From positions 1 to 24,728 of IMG/VR virus record IMGVR_UViG_3300000116_000208: a stretch of 24,728 nucleotides of DNA. One strand, written 5' to 3'. The notes under the pieces are model-generated. The model was not told the DNA's origin. It searched no databases and worked only from the letters and a program-made list of their open reading frames with translations. This document shows positions 6,726 to 13,516 of this stretch, in pieces. Source of the stretch: a virus. The position numbers and the translations under genes were made by a program. Within the stretch, counting starts at the first letter, position 1. Every line of letters starts with the position of its first letter.

Positions 6726-7799
6726 ATGAATACACAAGATGGGGCTACGATTGCCGCCCCAAATGAGGCAACGGATGAAAAGTCCGTACTCTCTCTTGAT
6801 GACCTAGCCAGCGAGTTGTTGGCTGCGGATACTCAGGAAGATACGGAAGAGACCGAAACCACGGAAGAAGCGACCGAGACTGTTGAATCTGAAGAATTAA
6901 CTGAAGAGACAGAAGAGGAAGAGGATGCCGAGGATTCTACTGCTACGCAAACTGAAGACTCTGATGAGGAGGAAGAAGTTGCTGAAGAGCAGTCTGATGT
7001 TCTTTCTAAGTACGAAATACCCCTGGACGATATGTCCGAAGATGAACTCAAGGAGTTGAATAAGCGAATTGGTGGTAAGTCCCATAAGCGGATAAACCAA
7101 CTAACAGCTCAGAAGAAACAACTTGAGGAAGAATTGGCGAGGGCGAAACAGGAGCAACCTGCACAGCAGCAAACTACTGGCACACTCAAAGCTACCTCTA
7201 TCAAAGAATTGGAGACGGAAGCGGAGACATACCAGCAGTTAGCAGATTGGGCAGATGAAGCACTGGACAATGAACCTGAGTACGATGATGACGGCAATGA
7301 ATATCTTGCTGAAGCTAATGGTAATAAATACACCAAAGCCGACCTCAAGAATATCAAAAAGCAGGCTCAATCTTTAATAAAGAAGGAGATCCCGCAACGC
7401 CGCAACTTCATTGATGCTAAGGAGAAATCCGACAAACTGGCAGAGGAACGCTTTGAGTTCCACACCAATGCGGAGCACGAACTGCATGACATTTACTTGC
7501 AGATGGCGAGCGACCCATTATTCCAGCAAGTCGAGAAGATTCTACCCAACGCCAAGTATGTTTTATCGGCGGCGATTATTGGAGAGCAGGCAATCTTGGC
7601 AGGCACAAAGCAAGCCAAGAAGAAGGTTGCCACTACCAATAAGCCAAAGACAAAGCCAACACCAACAGGTGCGGCACAACCAAGGAGTACAAGTACAAAG
7701 AAGAAACAACAGGCACTTGCCAGCAAGCAGAGCCGACTCAAGGCCGAAGGAAGCGTAGATGCACTTTCCAGCATGATGGAAGATATTTTATTTAACTAA
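6726..7799 (+). CDS. Capsid assembly scaffolding protein (probable)
   Basis: A 357-residue, very charged protein directly before the major capsid gene, the standard scaffold position. Residues ~36-90 are a Glu/Asp/Thr run. A coiled-coil-like stretch follows at ~125-143 (NQLTAQKKQLEEELARAKQE). The middle is helical (residues 155-290), and the last ~60 residues are Lys-rich and basic, ending in a helix (SVDALSSMMEDILFN). Phage scaffolds typically combine an acidic disordered head with a basic helical tail that binds the capsid protein. It would line the prohead and leave, or be degraded, before packaging. No protease motif is visible. Assignment is by composition, length and position. Confidence 0.8.
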   Translation: MNTQDGATIAAPNEATDEKSVLSLDDLASELLAADTQEDTEETETTEEATETVESEELTEETEEEEDAEDSTATQTEDSDEEEEVAEEQSDVLSKYEIPLDDMSEDELKELNKRIGGKSHKRINQLTAQKKQLEEELARAKQEQPAQQQTTGTLKATSIKELETEAETYQQLADWADEALDNEPEYDDDGNEYLAEANGNKYTKADLKNIKKQAQSLIKKEIPQRRNFIDAKEKSDKLAEERFEFHTNAEHELHDIYLQMASDPLFQQVEKILPNAKYVLSAAIIGEQAILAGTKQAKKKVATTNKPKTKPTPTGAAQPRSTSTKKKQQALASKQSRLKAEGSVDALSSMMEDILFN

Positions 7800-7811
7800 C
7801 CCCTATATATA

Positions 7812-8810
7812 ATGGCTAAAGCTACTACACTTAATGTGACAGGCAATCGGGAACAGCTTCTCGATTGGATGTCTCTCGTTGAGCCTGAGATGAAACCAGT
7901 TTTCACAAGGGCTAAAAAGAAAAAAGCGACTTCAACTTTCCCTGAATGGCAGGTTGACAGCATGGAGGAACCCTCCTTTGACGGAGTTGATGAAGGTACT
8001 GACGTAACTTCTTTCGACAACAAACGTGCCAACTCTGCCCGACTTGGTAACTACATCCAACACTTCCGCAGAAGCTATCAGGTTTCCAATATTCAGGAAC
8101 TCGTTGATACCGCAGGTGTTAAATCTGAGTTTGCATACGGAGCTGCTAAAGCAGTACGTGAACTTGGACGTGATGTTGAGTCTGCGATCTGCTCAAGCAA
8201 TGATCGTCAACAACAAGCAGGTGCAGGAACTCCATACAAGATGCGTGGTTTCTTCCGCTGGTTAGGCTATAACGGCACAGCAGGTAACAACTATCCTTCT
8301 GATATTCCAGCCGATCAGCAACTCGGAGCAAGTGGCAACTATGCAGATGTAAGCGGCAATGCCCTTACTGAAGCTGAGTTGAACACTGTGATGCAGAATC
8401 TCTACACACAGAATGGTGCTCCTCAAGGTAACTACATGTTTGTTGGTAATCCTCAGATTCGTGCTGATGTCACTGACTTTGGACGTTCCACTTCTGAGAT
8501 GTACCAACGTAATGAGGATGCCACATCCAAGAAGATGACCAGCACCATTACCCTTTACGAAGGTGACTATGGTGTTGTTGAAGTTGTTCCAGCATCCGTG
8601 TTTGTTGACCGCACAAGTGGCAGTTCCACAATCGAAGGACGCAGTGCATTACTTCTGGATACAGGTTCTTACTGCTTGTTCACACTTCAAGCCGATAACC
8701 GCACTGAGTTGGAAAACCAAGGCGGTGGACGCAGAGGTTTCTGTGAGATGATTTGCACCCTTGGTGTTGAGTCCATCAAATCACACGGTTTCTTCTACGA
8801 CGGAGCATAA
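7812..8810 (+). CDS. Major capsid protein (SU10-like family)
   Basis: A 332-residue protein after the scaffold. The N-terminal block NREQLLDWMSLVEPEMKPVF, followed by a TFPEWQVDSM-like segment, is the recognisable start of the SU10-type major capsid family (DUF5309 group, HK97 fold): 'NRE.L.D.i..v.P...P'. The later part has the long helix region (VRELGRDVESAICSSND) and a C-terminal beta-rich part (TITLYEGDYGVVEVVPASVF). It forms the capsid shell. Length matches the family. Oddly for a presumably abundant protein, the 15 nt before the ATG (ACCCCTATATATA) hold no Shine-Dalgarno, so initiation may rely on an A/U-rich unstructured leader or coupling. Confidence 0.88.
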   Translation: MAKATTLNVTGNREQLLDWMSLVEPEMKPVFTRAKKKKATSTFPEWQVDSMEEPSFDGVDEGTDVTSFDNKRANSARLGNYIQHFRRSYQVSNIQELVDTAGVKSEFAYGAAKAVRELGRDVESAICSSNDRQQQAGAGTPYKMRGFFRWLGYNGTAGNNYPSDIPADQQLGASGNYADVSGNALTEAELNTVMQNLYTQNGAPQGNYMFVGNPQIRADVTDFGRSTSEMYQRNEDATSKKMTSTITLYEGDYGVVEVVPASVFVDRTSGSSTIEGRSALLLDTGSYCLFTLQADNRTELENQGGGRRGFCEMICTLGVESIKSHGFFYDGA

Positions 8811-8834
8811 TCCTTAACACAGGAGACTTATAAT

Positions 8835-9293
8835 ATGGCTAACACAGATGTAACTATTTCGCAGGTCGATATTCTCAGCCTTCAGGAAAAAGCCGCTGGC
8901 TTTACACATAAGTGGACAATTGCGTACACTGATGTGGATGAAGGTACGGGAGCTGCCGATACTGTCACTGCCGCTTTAGGCAACACACCATCCAACTTTA
9001 TTGTGGCTAAGGTAGCTGCAAATGTCACCACGGCATTTGCTGGTACTTCTGGTGCTTTCACGATGGAAGTTGGAACCGATGGAGATCCAAATAACTTCAT
9101 TGAGTCCACCTCAGTCAAAAGTGCAGGGACGATTCTTGCAGCCGCTGGTGCAGCACCAGCAACCTTGGCAGGCTCTCATAACCAAGCCGCAGATGCTCTG
9201 GAAGTTGTGTTTACGAACGCAACCTCTGGAAGTCCTTCTGCTCTGACAGCAGGGAGTGTAGACATCTACATGCAACTGATTGAGTTGGCCTAA
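8835..9293 (+). CDS. Small beta-rich capsid-associated protein A (possible decoration protein)
   Basis: A 152-residue Ala/Thr/Gly-rich protein with a good ribosome-binding site (AGGAGA), 24 bp after the capsid gene. It has a strand-rich layout with no membrane or signal segment. Residues 55-90 (IVAKVAANVTTAFAGTSGAF then a GDPNNFIE end) align at the same offset with residues 54-88 of the gene at 9369, and both C-termini are strand-rich (SVDIYMQLIEL versus RLRIIADVIFG). Position and composition suggest a capsid decoration or minor head protein. A strong terminator follows, so it is co-transcribed with scaffold and capsid. Confidence 0.65.
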   Translation: MANTDVTISQVDILSLQEKAAGFTHKWTIAYTDVDEGTGAADTVTAALGNTPSNFIVAKVAANVTTAFAGTSGAFTMEVGTDGDPNNFIESTSVKSAGTILAAAGAAPATLAGSHNQAADALEVVFTNATSGSPSALTAGSVDIYMQLIELA

Positions 9294-9311
9294 AACGAAT
9301 TACCCCTAACC

Positions 9312-9363
9312 AGCCCGTAGTCATAAGTCTTTTTTCCTTTCGCTTGTGGCTACGGGCTTTTTC
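9312..9363 (+). terminator. Rho-independent terminator after capsid genes
   Basis: A 16-bp stem with two G-U wobbles pairs AGCCCGTAG plus TCATAAG (9312-9327) with CTTGTGG plus CTACGGGCT (9343-9358). A T-run (TTTTTC, from 9358) follows. The 15-nt loop is T-rich. The next gene starts 6 nt after it, so that gene has almost no leader and no Shine-Dalgarno. Transcription beyond this point must come from read-through or antitermination. Confidence 0.88.
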
Positions 9364-9368
9364 TTAAC

Positions 9369-9902
9369 ATGGCAGATACAGAGATTAACTTAAATTTAAC
9401 ACCACCTGCGGAGAATGAAAAAGCCGTAAGTGTAGTCATTGACTGGAAGCAGTTGGTGAATAACGCTCCAGCAGGAGAATCTAATGGAGACACACAGACA
9501 TATAAGCTGTTTCCATTAAAGACAGGAACCATTGTGCGAAATGTATTTACGGTGGTTGAAGAAAATTTTACAGGAACCACAAGTCCAGTATTTAGTATAG
9601 GGGATGATGATGACCTTGACGGTTATATGACTGCCAAAGTGCTTGATCCCTTATTGGCAGTACGGGCTAGTGCATCAGACGGAGATTATTTTGATGCAAC
9701 AGACACAACAAGTTCAGCAGGTGAAACTGATGACGTGACTGTTACATTAGTGTCTTCGGCAAACAGTAAGATATATTCCTATGATGATACATCCACAACT
9801 AAGCATTTAATAGTCCGCTTTCAAGCCAACGACAAACTAGGTGCATCAACAGCAGGTAGATTGCGAATTATTGCAGATGTAATCTTTGGAAACTTACTAT
9901 AA
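9369..9902 (+). CDS. Small beta-rich capsid-associated protein B (paralogue-like to A)
   Basis: A 177-residue acidic Ser/Thr-rich protein starting MADTEINLNLTPPAENEKAV. From residue 54 it has the pattern TIVRNVFTVVEENFTGTTSP followed by VFSIGDDDDLDGYM, which lines up with protein A at the same offset. The end (LIVRFQ...STAGRLRIIADVIFG) also parallels A. No signal or membrane segment is visible. It is likely a minor capsid, decoration or head-closure component. The ATG is 6 nt after a terminator and lacks a Shine-Dalgarno, so expression should be lower than that of A. The stop overlaps the next start (TAATG). Confidence 0.65.
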   Translation: MADTEINLNLTPPAENEKAVSVVIDWKQLVNNAPAGESNGDTQTYKLFPLKTGTIVRNVFTVVEENFTGTTSPVFSIGDDDDLDGYMTAKVLDPLLAVRASASDGDYFDATDTTSSAGETDDVTVTLVSSANSKIYSYDDTSTTKHLIVRFQANDKLGASTAGRLRIIADVIFGNLL

Positions 9903-10228
9903 TGAGCCAAATCTTCGCACCAAACTGGAGTACCCTTGCTAAACAAAAGGGTCAAAGCTACGACACCTTCATGCGTGACCTTGAGCGTTATGTCAGATAT
10001 GACGTAAACATGAAGCAGCACCAGGAGACTGAACGGGCAATGAAATCCCGCTGGGTTGCCCGTAACCTTGGCAAGCAGGTTGTTGAGGGTTTAGGTCAAG
10101 CGATTGCACACATACCCATTACAGACTGGGCAAATGCAATCAACGCATGTGGCGAAGGATGCTGGGAAGATAAACAGTTTCGGAAAGAATGGCTGCGTGA
10201 CAACGAAAGCCACAGAGCACAATCATGA
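9902..10228 (+). CDS. Hypothetical protein upstream of the adaptor (108 aa)
   Basis: A 108-codon frame coupled to the previous gene by TAATG and to the next by ATGA. The product begins MSQIFAPNWSTLAKQKGQSY, is helical and basic, with several Trp residues and a GEGCWEDKQFRKEW segment near the C-terminus. No membrane segment or enzyme motif is visible. Placement between capsid-associated and adaptor genes suggests a head-completion or small virion protein, but no family is recognised. Confidence 0.6.
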   Translation: MSQIFAPNWSTLAKQKGQSYDTFMRDLERYVRYDVNMKQHQETERAMKSRWVARNLGKQVVEGLGQAIAHIPITDWANAINACGEGCWEDKQFRKEWLRDNESHRAQS

Positions 10229-11124
10229 GGAATGTTGCTGTAGGTGATAGTGTAACAGCCCCAACGCTAGGGTTGTTGTACCGATTCATGCACACGATTG
10301 GTGCATCCTCTTTAAATTCTGATGAGGGCAATGCAGCAGTCGCAAGTTTCAACAAATACGCTCGTCTTGCGAGAGAACGGGCGAGGTGGCCACACACTGT
10401 TAAGACGGATCAATTCATCCCTGATGTCCGAGTACGCAGTGTAAGTGTAGGGGCAGGTGGAACGTATGCCTCTGCCCCTACAGTGACCATAGCAGCACCA
10501 GCAAGCGGAGGCACACAAGCAACAGGTGTAGCAACGATAAATGCCAATGGTGAGGTCAACGGCGTATCAATTACCAATGAGGGTAGTGGATATGCAGAAG
10601 TACCAACAGTTACGTTTTCAGGAGGTGGAGGATCTGGAGCATCTGCCACCGCAACTATTGTTGCCTACATCGCACATGGGTCTGATGACTCTGACTCCCC
10701 TTCTGGAGTTTTCACCTCCACTATTGCCGAGATGCTACGGGTAACGGAGACAGATCCATACACACAGGATGCAGCTCCGATAGAAGTGCCATTCAGGGTG
10801 CTCTATGAATCGAGCGACTTTGGGCAATCATTGCTCATCAACCGCAGCAGCACCAGCCCAGTATGGTGTACTTACAGATTCCCACAGAATGACTACGCAG
10901 TTGGAGATACAGACTTCCCTTATGTCTGGGCAGAATATGTCTTGCAGGGAGCACTGGCAGATTGGTATCGTGCCAACGGACAAGCCGATAAGGGCGGCAT
11001 GGCAGACAGACAGGCAGAGCAGATTCTACTACTGGAACTCGATAAGCTGGAACGTCAGCAAGGCCAGGATATTTACACACACTTTTCAACACACCACACA
11101 GTACACGCATTTAATCAAAGGTAA
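10225..11124 (+). CDS. Head-tail adaptor/connector protein with an inserted beta domain
   Basis: A 299-residue protein. The N-terminal helices (FNKYARLARERARWPHTVKT, about 42-61) and the C-terminal helical part (YVLQGALADWYRANGQADKG, about 238-257, then EQILLLELDKLERQQGQ) are what I expect from helical head-tail adaptors that ring the portal. Between them, residues ~71-149 form a Gly/Ala/Thr-rich insert with two copies of a GxxYxxxPTVT motif (GGTYASAPTVT and GSGYAEVPTVT). This is a small beta domain seen in many phage virion proteins. The adaptor would seal the packaged head and seat the tail. The insert probably faces outward or binds another tail part. Confidence 0.72.
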   Translation: MRNVAVGDSVTAPTLGLLYRFMHTIGASSLNSDEGNAAVASFNKYARLARERARWPHTVKTDQFIPDVRVRSVSVGAGGTYASAPTVTIAAPASGGTQATGVATINANGEVNGVSITNEGSGYAEVPTVTFSGGGGSGASATATIVAYIAHGSDDSDSPSGVFTSTIAEMLRVTETDPYTQDAAPIEVPFRVLYESSDFGQSLLINRSSTSPVWCTYRFPQNDYAVGDTDFPYVWAEYVLQGALADWYRANGQADKGGMADRQAEQILLLELDKLERQQGQDIYTHFSTHHTVHAFNQR

Positions 11125-11127
11125 GAT

Positions 11128-11370
11128 ATGAGCACAGCAGTTAAGGTAAGGAACGGATATGGCTACAAGGATGTCATTGCAGACACATCGGTAAATACAG
11201 GCGAATGGGTTTTAATTCAAAGCATTAGTGATAGCACAGCATTCACTACTCTTACAGGCGACATTACGACAGGCGGGCCATCGACGCTGCCTAAAGGGAT
11301 GATAATTGAAGGAAACTTTACTACTATCACTCTATCTGCTGGTGAAGTAATCGCCTATCAAAAACCATAA
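11128..11370 (+). CDS. Small beta-rich phage virion protein (80 aa)
   Basis: An 80-codon frame beginning three bases after the adaptor stop. The product has strand-rich segments and a typical end, PKGMIIEGNFTTITLSAGEV then IAYQKP. This resembles small phage proteins of the form 'lpaG..i.G.fT.i.LssG.viAY', which I recall near tail-fibre or adaptor genes. No signal or membrane segment. The stop overlaps the next gene by TAATG. It may be a fibre-base or host-range accessory protein. Recognition is of a pattern only. Confidence 0.6.
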   Translation: MSTAVKVRNGYGYKDVIADTSVNTGEWVLIQSISDSTAFTTLTGDITTGGPSTLPKGMIIEGNFTTITLSAGEVIAYQKP

Positions 11371-12068
11371 TGCCCTATCTTTGTTCCAGTATAAGTACGG
11401 GGAGTAGTGCGGCAAGTGCAGGTGCAATCACTGCATTCACCAATACCTACTCCGTTGACTTTGATGGTGTAGATGATTATGCTACCATACCTGATACTGT
11501 AAGCAATAGGGTGACAGGCGATATGTCTATCTCTTGCTGGTTTAAGCTAGATACTACTGGGGTTTTTCAGGGGTTGGTAAATAAGCGTGATGTAGGTGGA
11601 ACTAATTGGCAGTTTATGGTTCGTGATACCAATGTTCTTTATATTTATGATGGTTCAACTGTAATAAATTCTACATTTACACTTAGCAGTGGTCAATGGT
11701 ATCATGGTGTAGTGACAATAGAAAGCGGTGTAGAAACTAAGTTTTACGTTAACGGAATATTACGAGACACATTAGGAGCGGTAACTATTACCGCTGACGA
11801 TGCCGCAATAGAAATAGGGAGGTTGTATTCGGGTTCATACATAAATGGCAAAATAGATGAAGCGGCAATTTTTACCTCTGTATTATCAGCAGCACAAGTC
11901 ACTGCCATTTACAATAGTGGTGCACCCGCAGATCTGAAATCCTATTCACCTGTTCTCTGGACAAGATTTGAGGAAGGCACAGGCACAAGTATCACCGACT
12001 CATCTGGTAATGGTCACACTGCAACTCTCACCAACGGCCCAACCTTTTCAACTGACGTACCCACATAA
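11370..12068 (+). CDS. LamG/concanavalin-like domain protein
   Basis: A 232-residue protein. Residues ~28-195 show the LamG-like jellyroll hallmarks: SVDFDGVDDYATI at the start, SISCWFKLDTTG, QWYHGVVTIE, KFYVNGILRDTL, and NGKIDEAAIFTSVLSAAQVT near the end. A typical tail follows: RFEEGTGTSITDSSGNGHTA. Such domains in phages bind glycans or are displayed on tail or capsid surfaces. The first ~25 residues are Ser/Ala-rich and the second codon is Pro, so it is not an obvious secreted protein. It probably helps attachment to cell-surface sugar, but the ligand is unknown. Confidence 0.8.
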   Translation: MPYLCSSISTGSSAASAGAITAFTNTYSVDFDGVDDYATIPDTVSNRVTGDMSISCWFKLDTTGVFQGLVNKRDVGGTNWQFMVRDTNVLYIYDGSTVINSTFTLSSGQWYHGVVTIESGVETKFYVNGILRDTLGAVTITADDAAIEIGRLYSGSYINGKIDEAAIFTSVLSAAQVTAIYNSGAPADLKSYSPVLWTRFEEGTGTSITDSSGNGHTATLTNGPTFSTDVPT

Positions 12069-12071
12069 ATT

Positions 12072-12329
12072 ATGAGCGACGAACAACGATACTGCACTGT
12101 TCCTGTAGCGGAATACGATAACATCAACTTGGAGCAAGTTGCTGCCACTTATGGGCGTGAGGTTATCCTTGACCCACCTATTGTTGCAAGCGGCACGGAG
12201 CGACTCATTGGTTTTTGTGGCAATAAACCTACGACTCTGTACGGATACACCGCTTACACTCCTGAACAATGGCAAGCTGAAGTCAGTAACCCTGAATCAG
12301 CTTACTACATAGACCCTGACATCCTATAA
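12072..12329 (+). CDS. Hypothetical protein (85 aa)
   Basis: An 85-codon frame starting MSDEQRYCTVPVAEYDNINL, three bases after the previous stop and coupled to the next gene (TAATG). The product is acidic, with a strand-helix pattern and a GYTAYTPEQWQAEVSNPESA segment near the end. There is no membrane segment or signal. Start choice is supported only by spacing, as no clear Shine-Dalgarno precedes it. No family is recognised. Confidence 0.58.
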   Translation: MSDEQRYCTVPVAEYDNINLEQVAATYGREVILDPPIVASGTERLIGFCGNKPTTLYGYTAYTPEQWQAEVSNPESAYYIDPDIL

Positions 12330-12649
12330 TGGAGATTGACGCAAATGTAGTATTCGCAGGAGTCGGTGCTTTGGCGGTAATCGGAGGAGCGATTATGGCT
12401 TATGGCGAACTTAAAACTAAAGTTGTCGGATTAACGCAACGTGCTGAGTCTGCGAATCAATCTCGTGAAAAGATCCATGACAGGGTTGGTAAGCTGGAGG
12501 AAGAGACTAAAGTGCAGCGTGTGCAAATTGACGACATTCGCCAGAATAACAATAAGCTATTCGAGTTAGTTGAAGGACAATCAAGGACACTTGGTGAGAT
12601 AAAGCAGGAGTTAGCTGTCATTATATCCAAACTCAAGAGTCATGGCTAA
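12329..12649 (+). CDS. Membrane-anchored coiled-coil protein (possible lysis accessory)
   Basis: The 106-residue product has one N-terminal membrane segment (residues ~8-26, VVFAGVGALAVIGGAIMAYG) followed by a charged heptad-like helix (residues 35-105, with EKIHDRVGKLEEETKVQRVQ and IKQELAVIISKLKSHG). That is the outline of an i-spanin or a holin-associated protein. Charge balance argues for a cytoplasmic C-terminus (acidic N-terminus, Lys after the segment), which would not fit an i-spanin. It overlaps the next gene by 8 bp. A lipoprotein gene lies two genes downstream, which makes the lysis idea attractive, but it is unproven. Confidence 0.6.
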   Translation: MEIDANVVFAGVGALAVIGGAIMAYGELKTKVVGLTQRAESANQSREKIHDRVGKLEEETKVQRVQIDDIRQNNNKLFELVEGQSRTLGEIKQELAVIISKLKSHG

Positions 12650-13115
12650 ATTTTTGGATAGTCCTAGTATCGTAGAGTTAGCAGGTAGTGATTGGCAGAT
12701 ATTACTGGAGCCTGTTCGGTTCCAGTATTGCGATGACCCTGCAACGATCTGGACTGTACCAGCAGGTAAGTTGACTGATGGGCCGAGTGTACCAATGTAT
12801 TTGCGGTGGTTGATTAACCCTGCGAAGTTTCCATTGTCTGGTTACTTACATGATGATTTAAGAGTAAGGTGGACAACGGGCAATGCTGCAACTGATGGCA
12901 TGCTCAGGGATGCTGTAATGGCTGAGGGACACATGAAGTCATGGCAGGCATACCTTGTATACCTTGGAGTACGTGTAGGGACACATACAGGCTTTAAGAG
13001 CGTTGTACCTACAGATGTACTGGATCAGGCGATTAGCGAATATGCGAGACGCAAGAAAGTTCCAGCGAGTCGGATTGAATTTGACGAGAAGCACAGTGAA
13101 TTGATAATAGTATAA
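12642..13115 (+). CDS. DUF1353 family phage protein
   Basis: A 157-residue protein with the DUF1353 signature: a first block of strands, then VPAGKLTDGPSVPMYLRWLI and SGYLHDDLRVRW. The TDG-SVP and HDDL pieces are the conserved core of this phage family. Its function is not established; it often lies near lysis or tail genes, and the conserved His/Asp could bind metal. No signal or membrane segment is seen here. It sits between a membrane coiled-coil protein and a lipoprotein. The family name is from memory of the motif. Confidence 0.72.
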   Translation: MAKFLDSPSIVELAGSDWQILLEPVRFQYCDDPATIWTVPAGKLTDGPSVPMYLRWLINPAKFPLSGYLHDDLRVRWTTGNAATDGMLRDAVMAEGHMKSWQAYLVYLGVRVGTHTGFKSVVPTDVLDQAISEYARRKKVPASRIEFDEKHSELIIV

Positions 13116-13116
13116 C

Positions 13117-13419
13117 ATGAAAAAGAAACTCTTATGCCTGACCTTATTTGCATTCACTGGATGCTCTACACTTAATAATGCGATCAACACTCTGCCAGGA
13201 TATGAGTTTGAGCAGTTTGACTATTCCCGCACAGGGAACATTACCAGCACGTCTCTCTCGGCAAGTAACGCCAAAATTGAGAACAACATGCTGATCGTGG
13301 AAAAAGCACACGTCACCCACAGCAATCCATTGTTTGGTGTGAACATTAGTGTGCAGGGATTGAAACGACCAGCAGCCGCATCAACGACAGGAGGTGTTGC
13401 ACCTCATGGAAATGACTGA
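13117..13419 (+). CDS. Small lipoprotein (lipobox), possible outer-membrane or o-spanin-like
   Basis: A 100-residue product with a short Lys-rich start and hydrophobic core ending in a lipobox, MKKKLLCLTLFAFTGC (Cys16), followed by Ser, so signal peptidase II cleavage and lipid attachment are expected. Ser at +2 favours outer-membrane sorting in Gram-negative cells. The mature part is strand-rich and polar, without the Pro-rich stretch of many o-spanins. Its position next to a membrane coiled-coil protein and a one-segment membrane protein suggests a lysis or superinfection role. It overlaps the next small gene. Confidence 0.72.
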   Translation: MKKKLLCLTLFAFTGCSTLNNAINTLPGYEFEQFDYSRTGNITSTSLSASNAKIENNMLIVEKAHVTHSNPLFGVNISVQGLKRPAAASTTGGVAPHGND

Positions 13420-13516
13420 GATAGAGTCGGTAATATGGGTGCTTGGCAATATGTTTTGGATCTCATTAATTGGTGCGGGATTACTTTGGATTATTGGAAG
13501 GTATTGGTTTAAGTGA
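13406..13516 (+). CDS. 36-residue single-span membrane protein (small ORF)
   Basis: The ATG at 13406 is 11 nt after AGGAGGT (13389-13395), and 37 codons run to a TGA at 13514-13516. The start overlaps the lipoprotein gene by 14 bp and the end overlaps the next start as GTGA. The peptide begins MEMTEIESVIWVLGNMFWIS and has a hydrophobic span at about residues 8-30 with two basic residues at the end. One short span with an acidic N-terminus and basic C-terminus is compatible with a holin-like or pinholin-type lysis protein. It is small enough to be missed by length cut-offs. Confidence 0.58.
   Translation: MEMTEIESVIWVLGNMFWISLIGAGLLWIIGRYWFK

Noticed and set aside
6833-7051. Ser-rich minus-strand frame
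   Set aside because: It is the antisense of the Glu/Asp-rich scaffold segment (GAA/GAG read backwards give Ser/Phe/Leu codons), a typical shadow.
7808-7813. Perfect TATAAT at the major capsid start
   Set aside because: No -35 lies 17 bp upstream (ATTTTA only), and a start point would fall inside the capsid gene, so it is more likely a chance A/T-rich leader.
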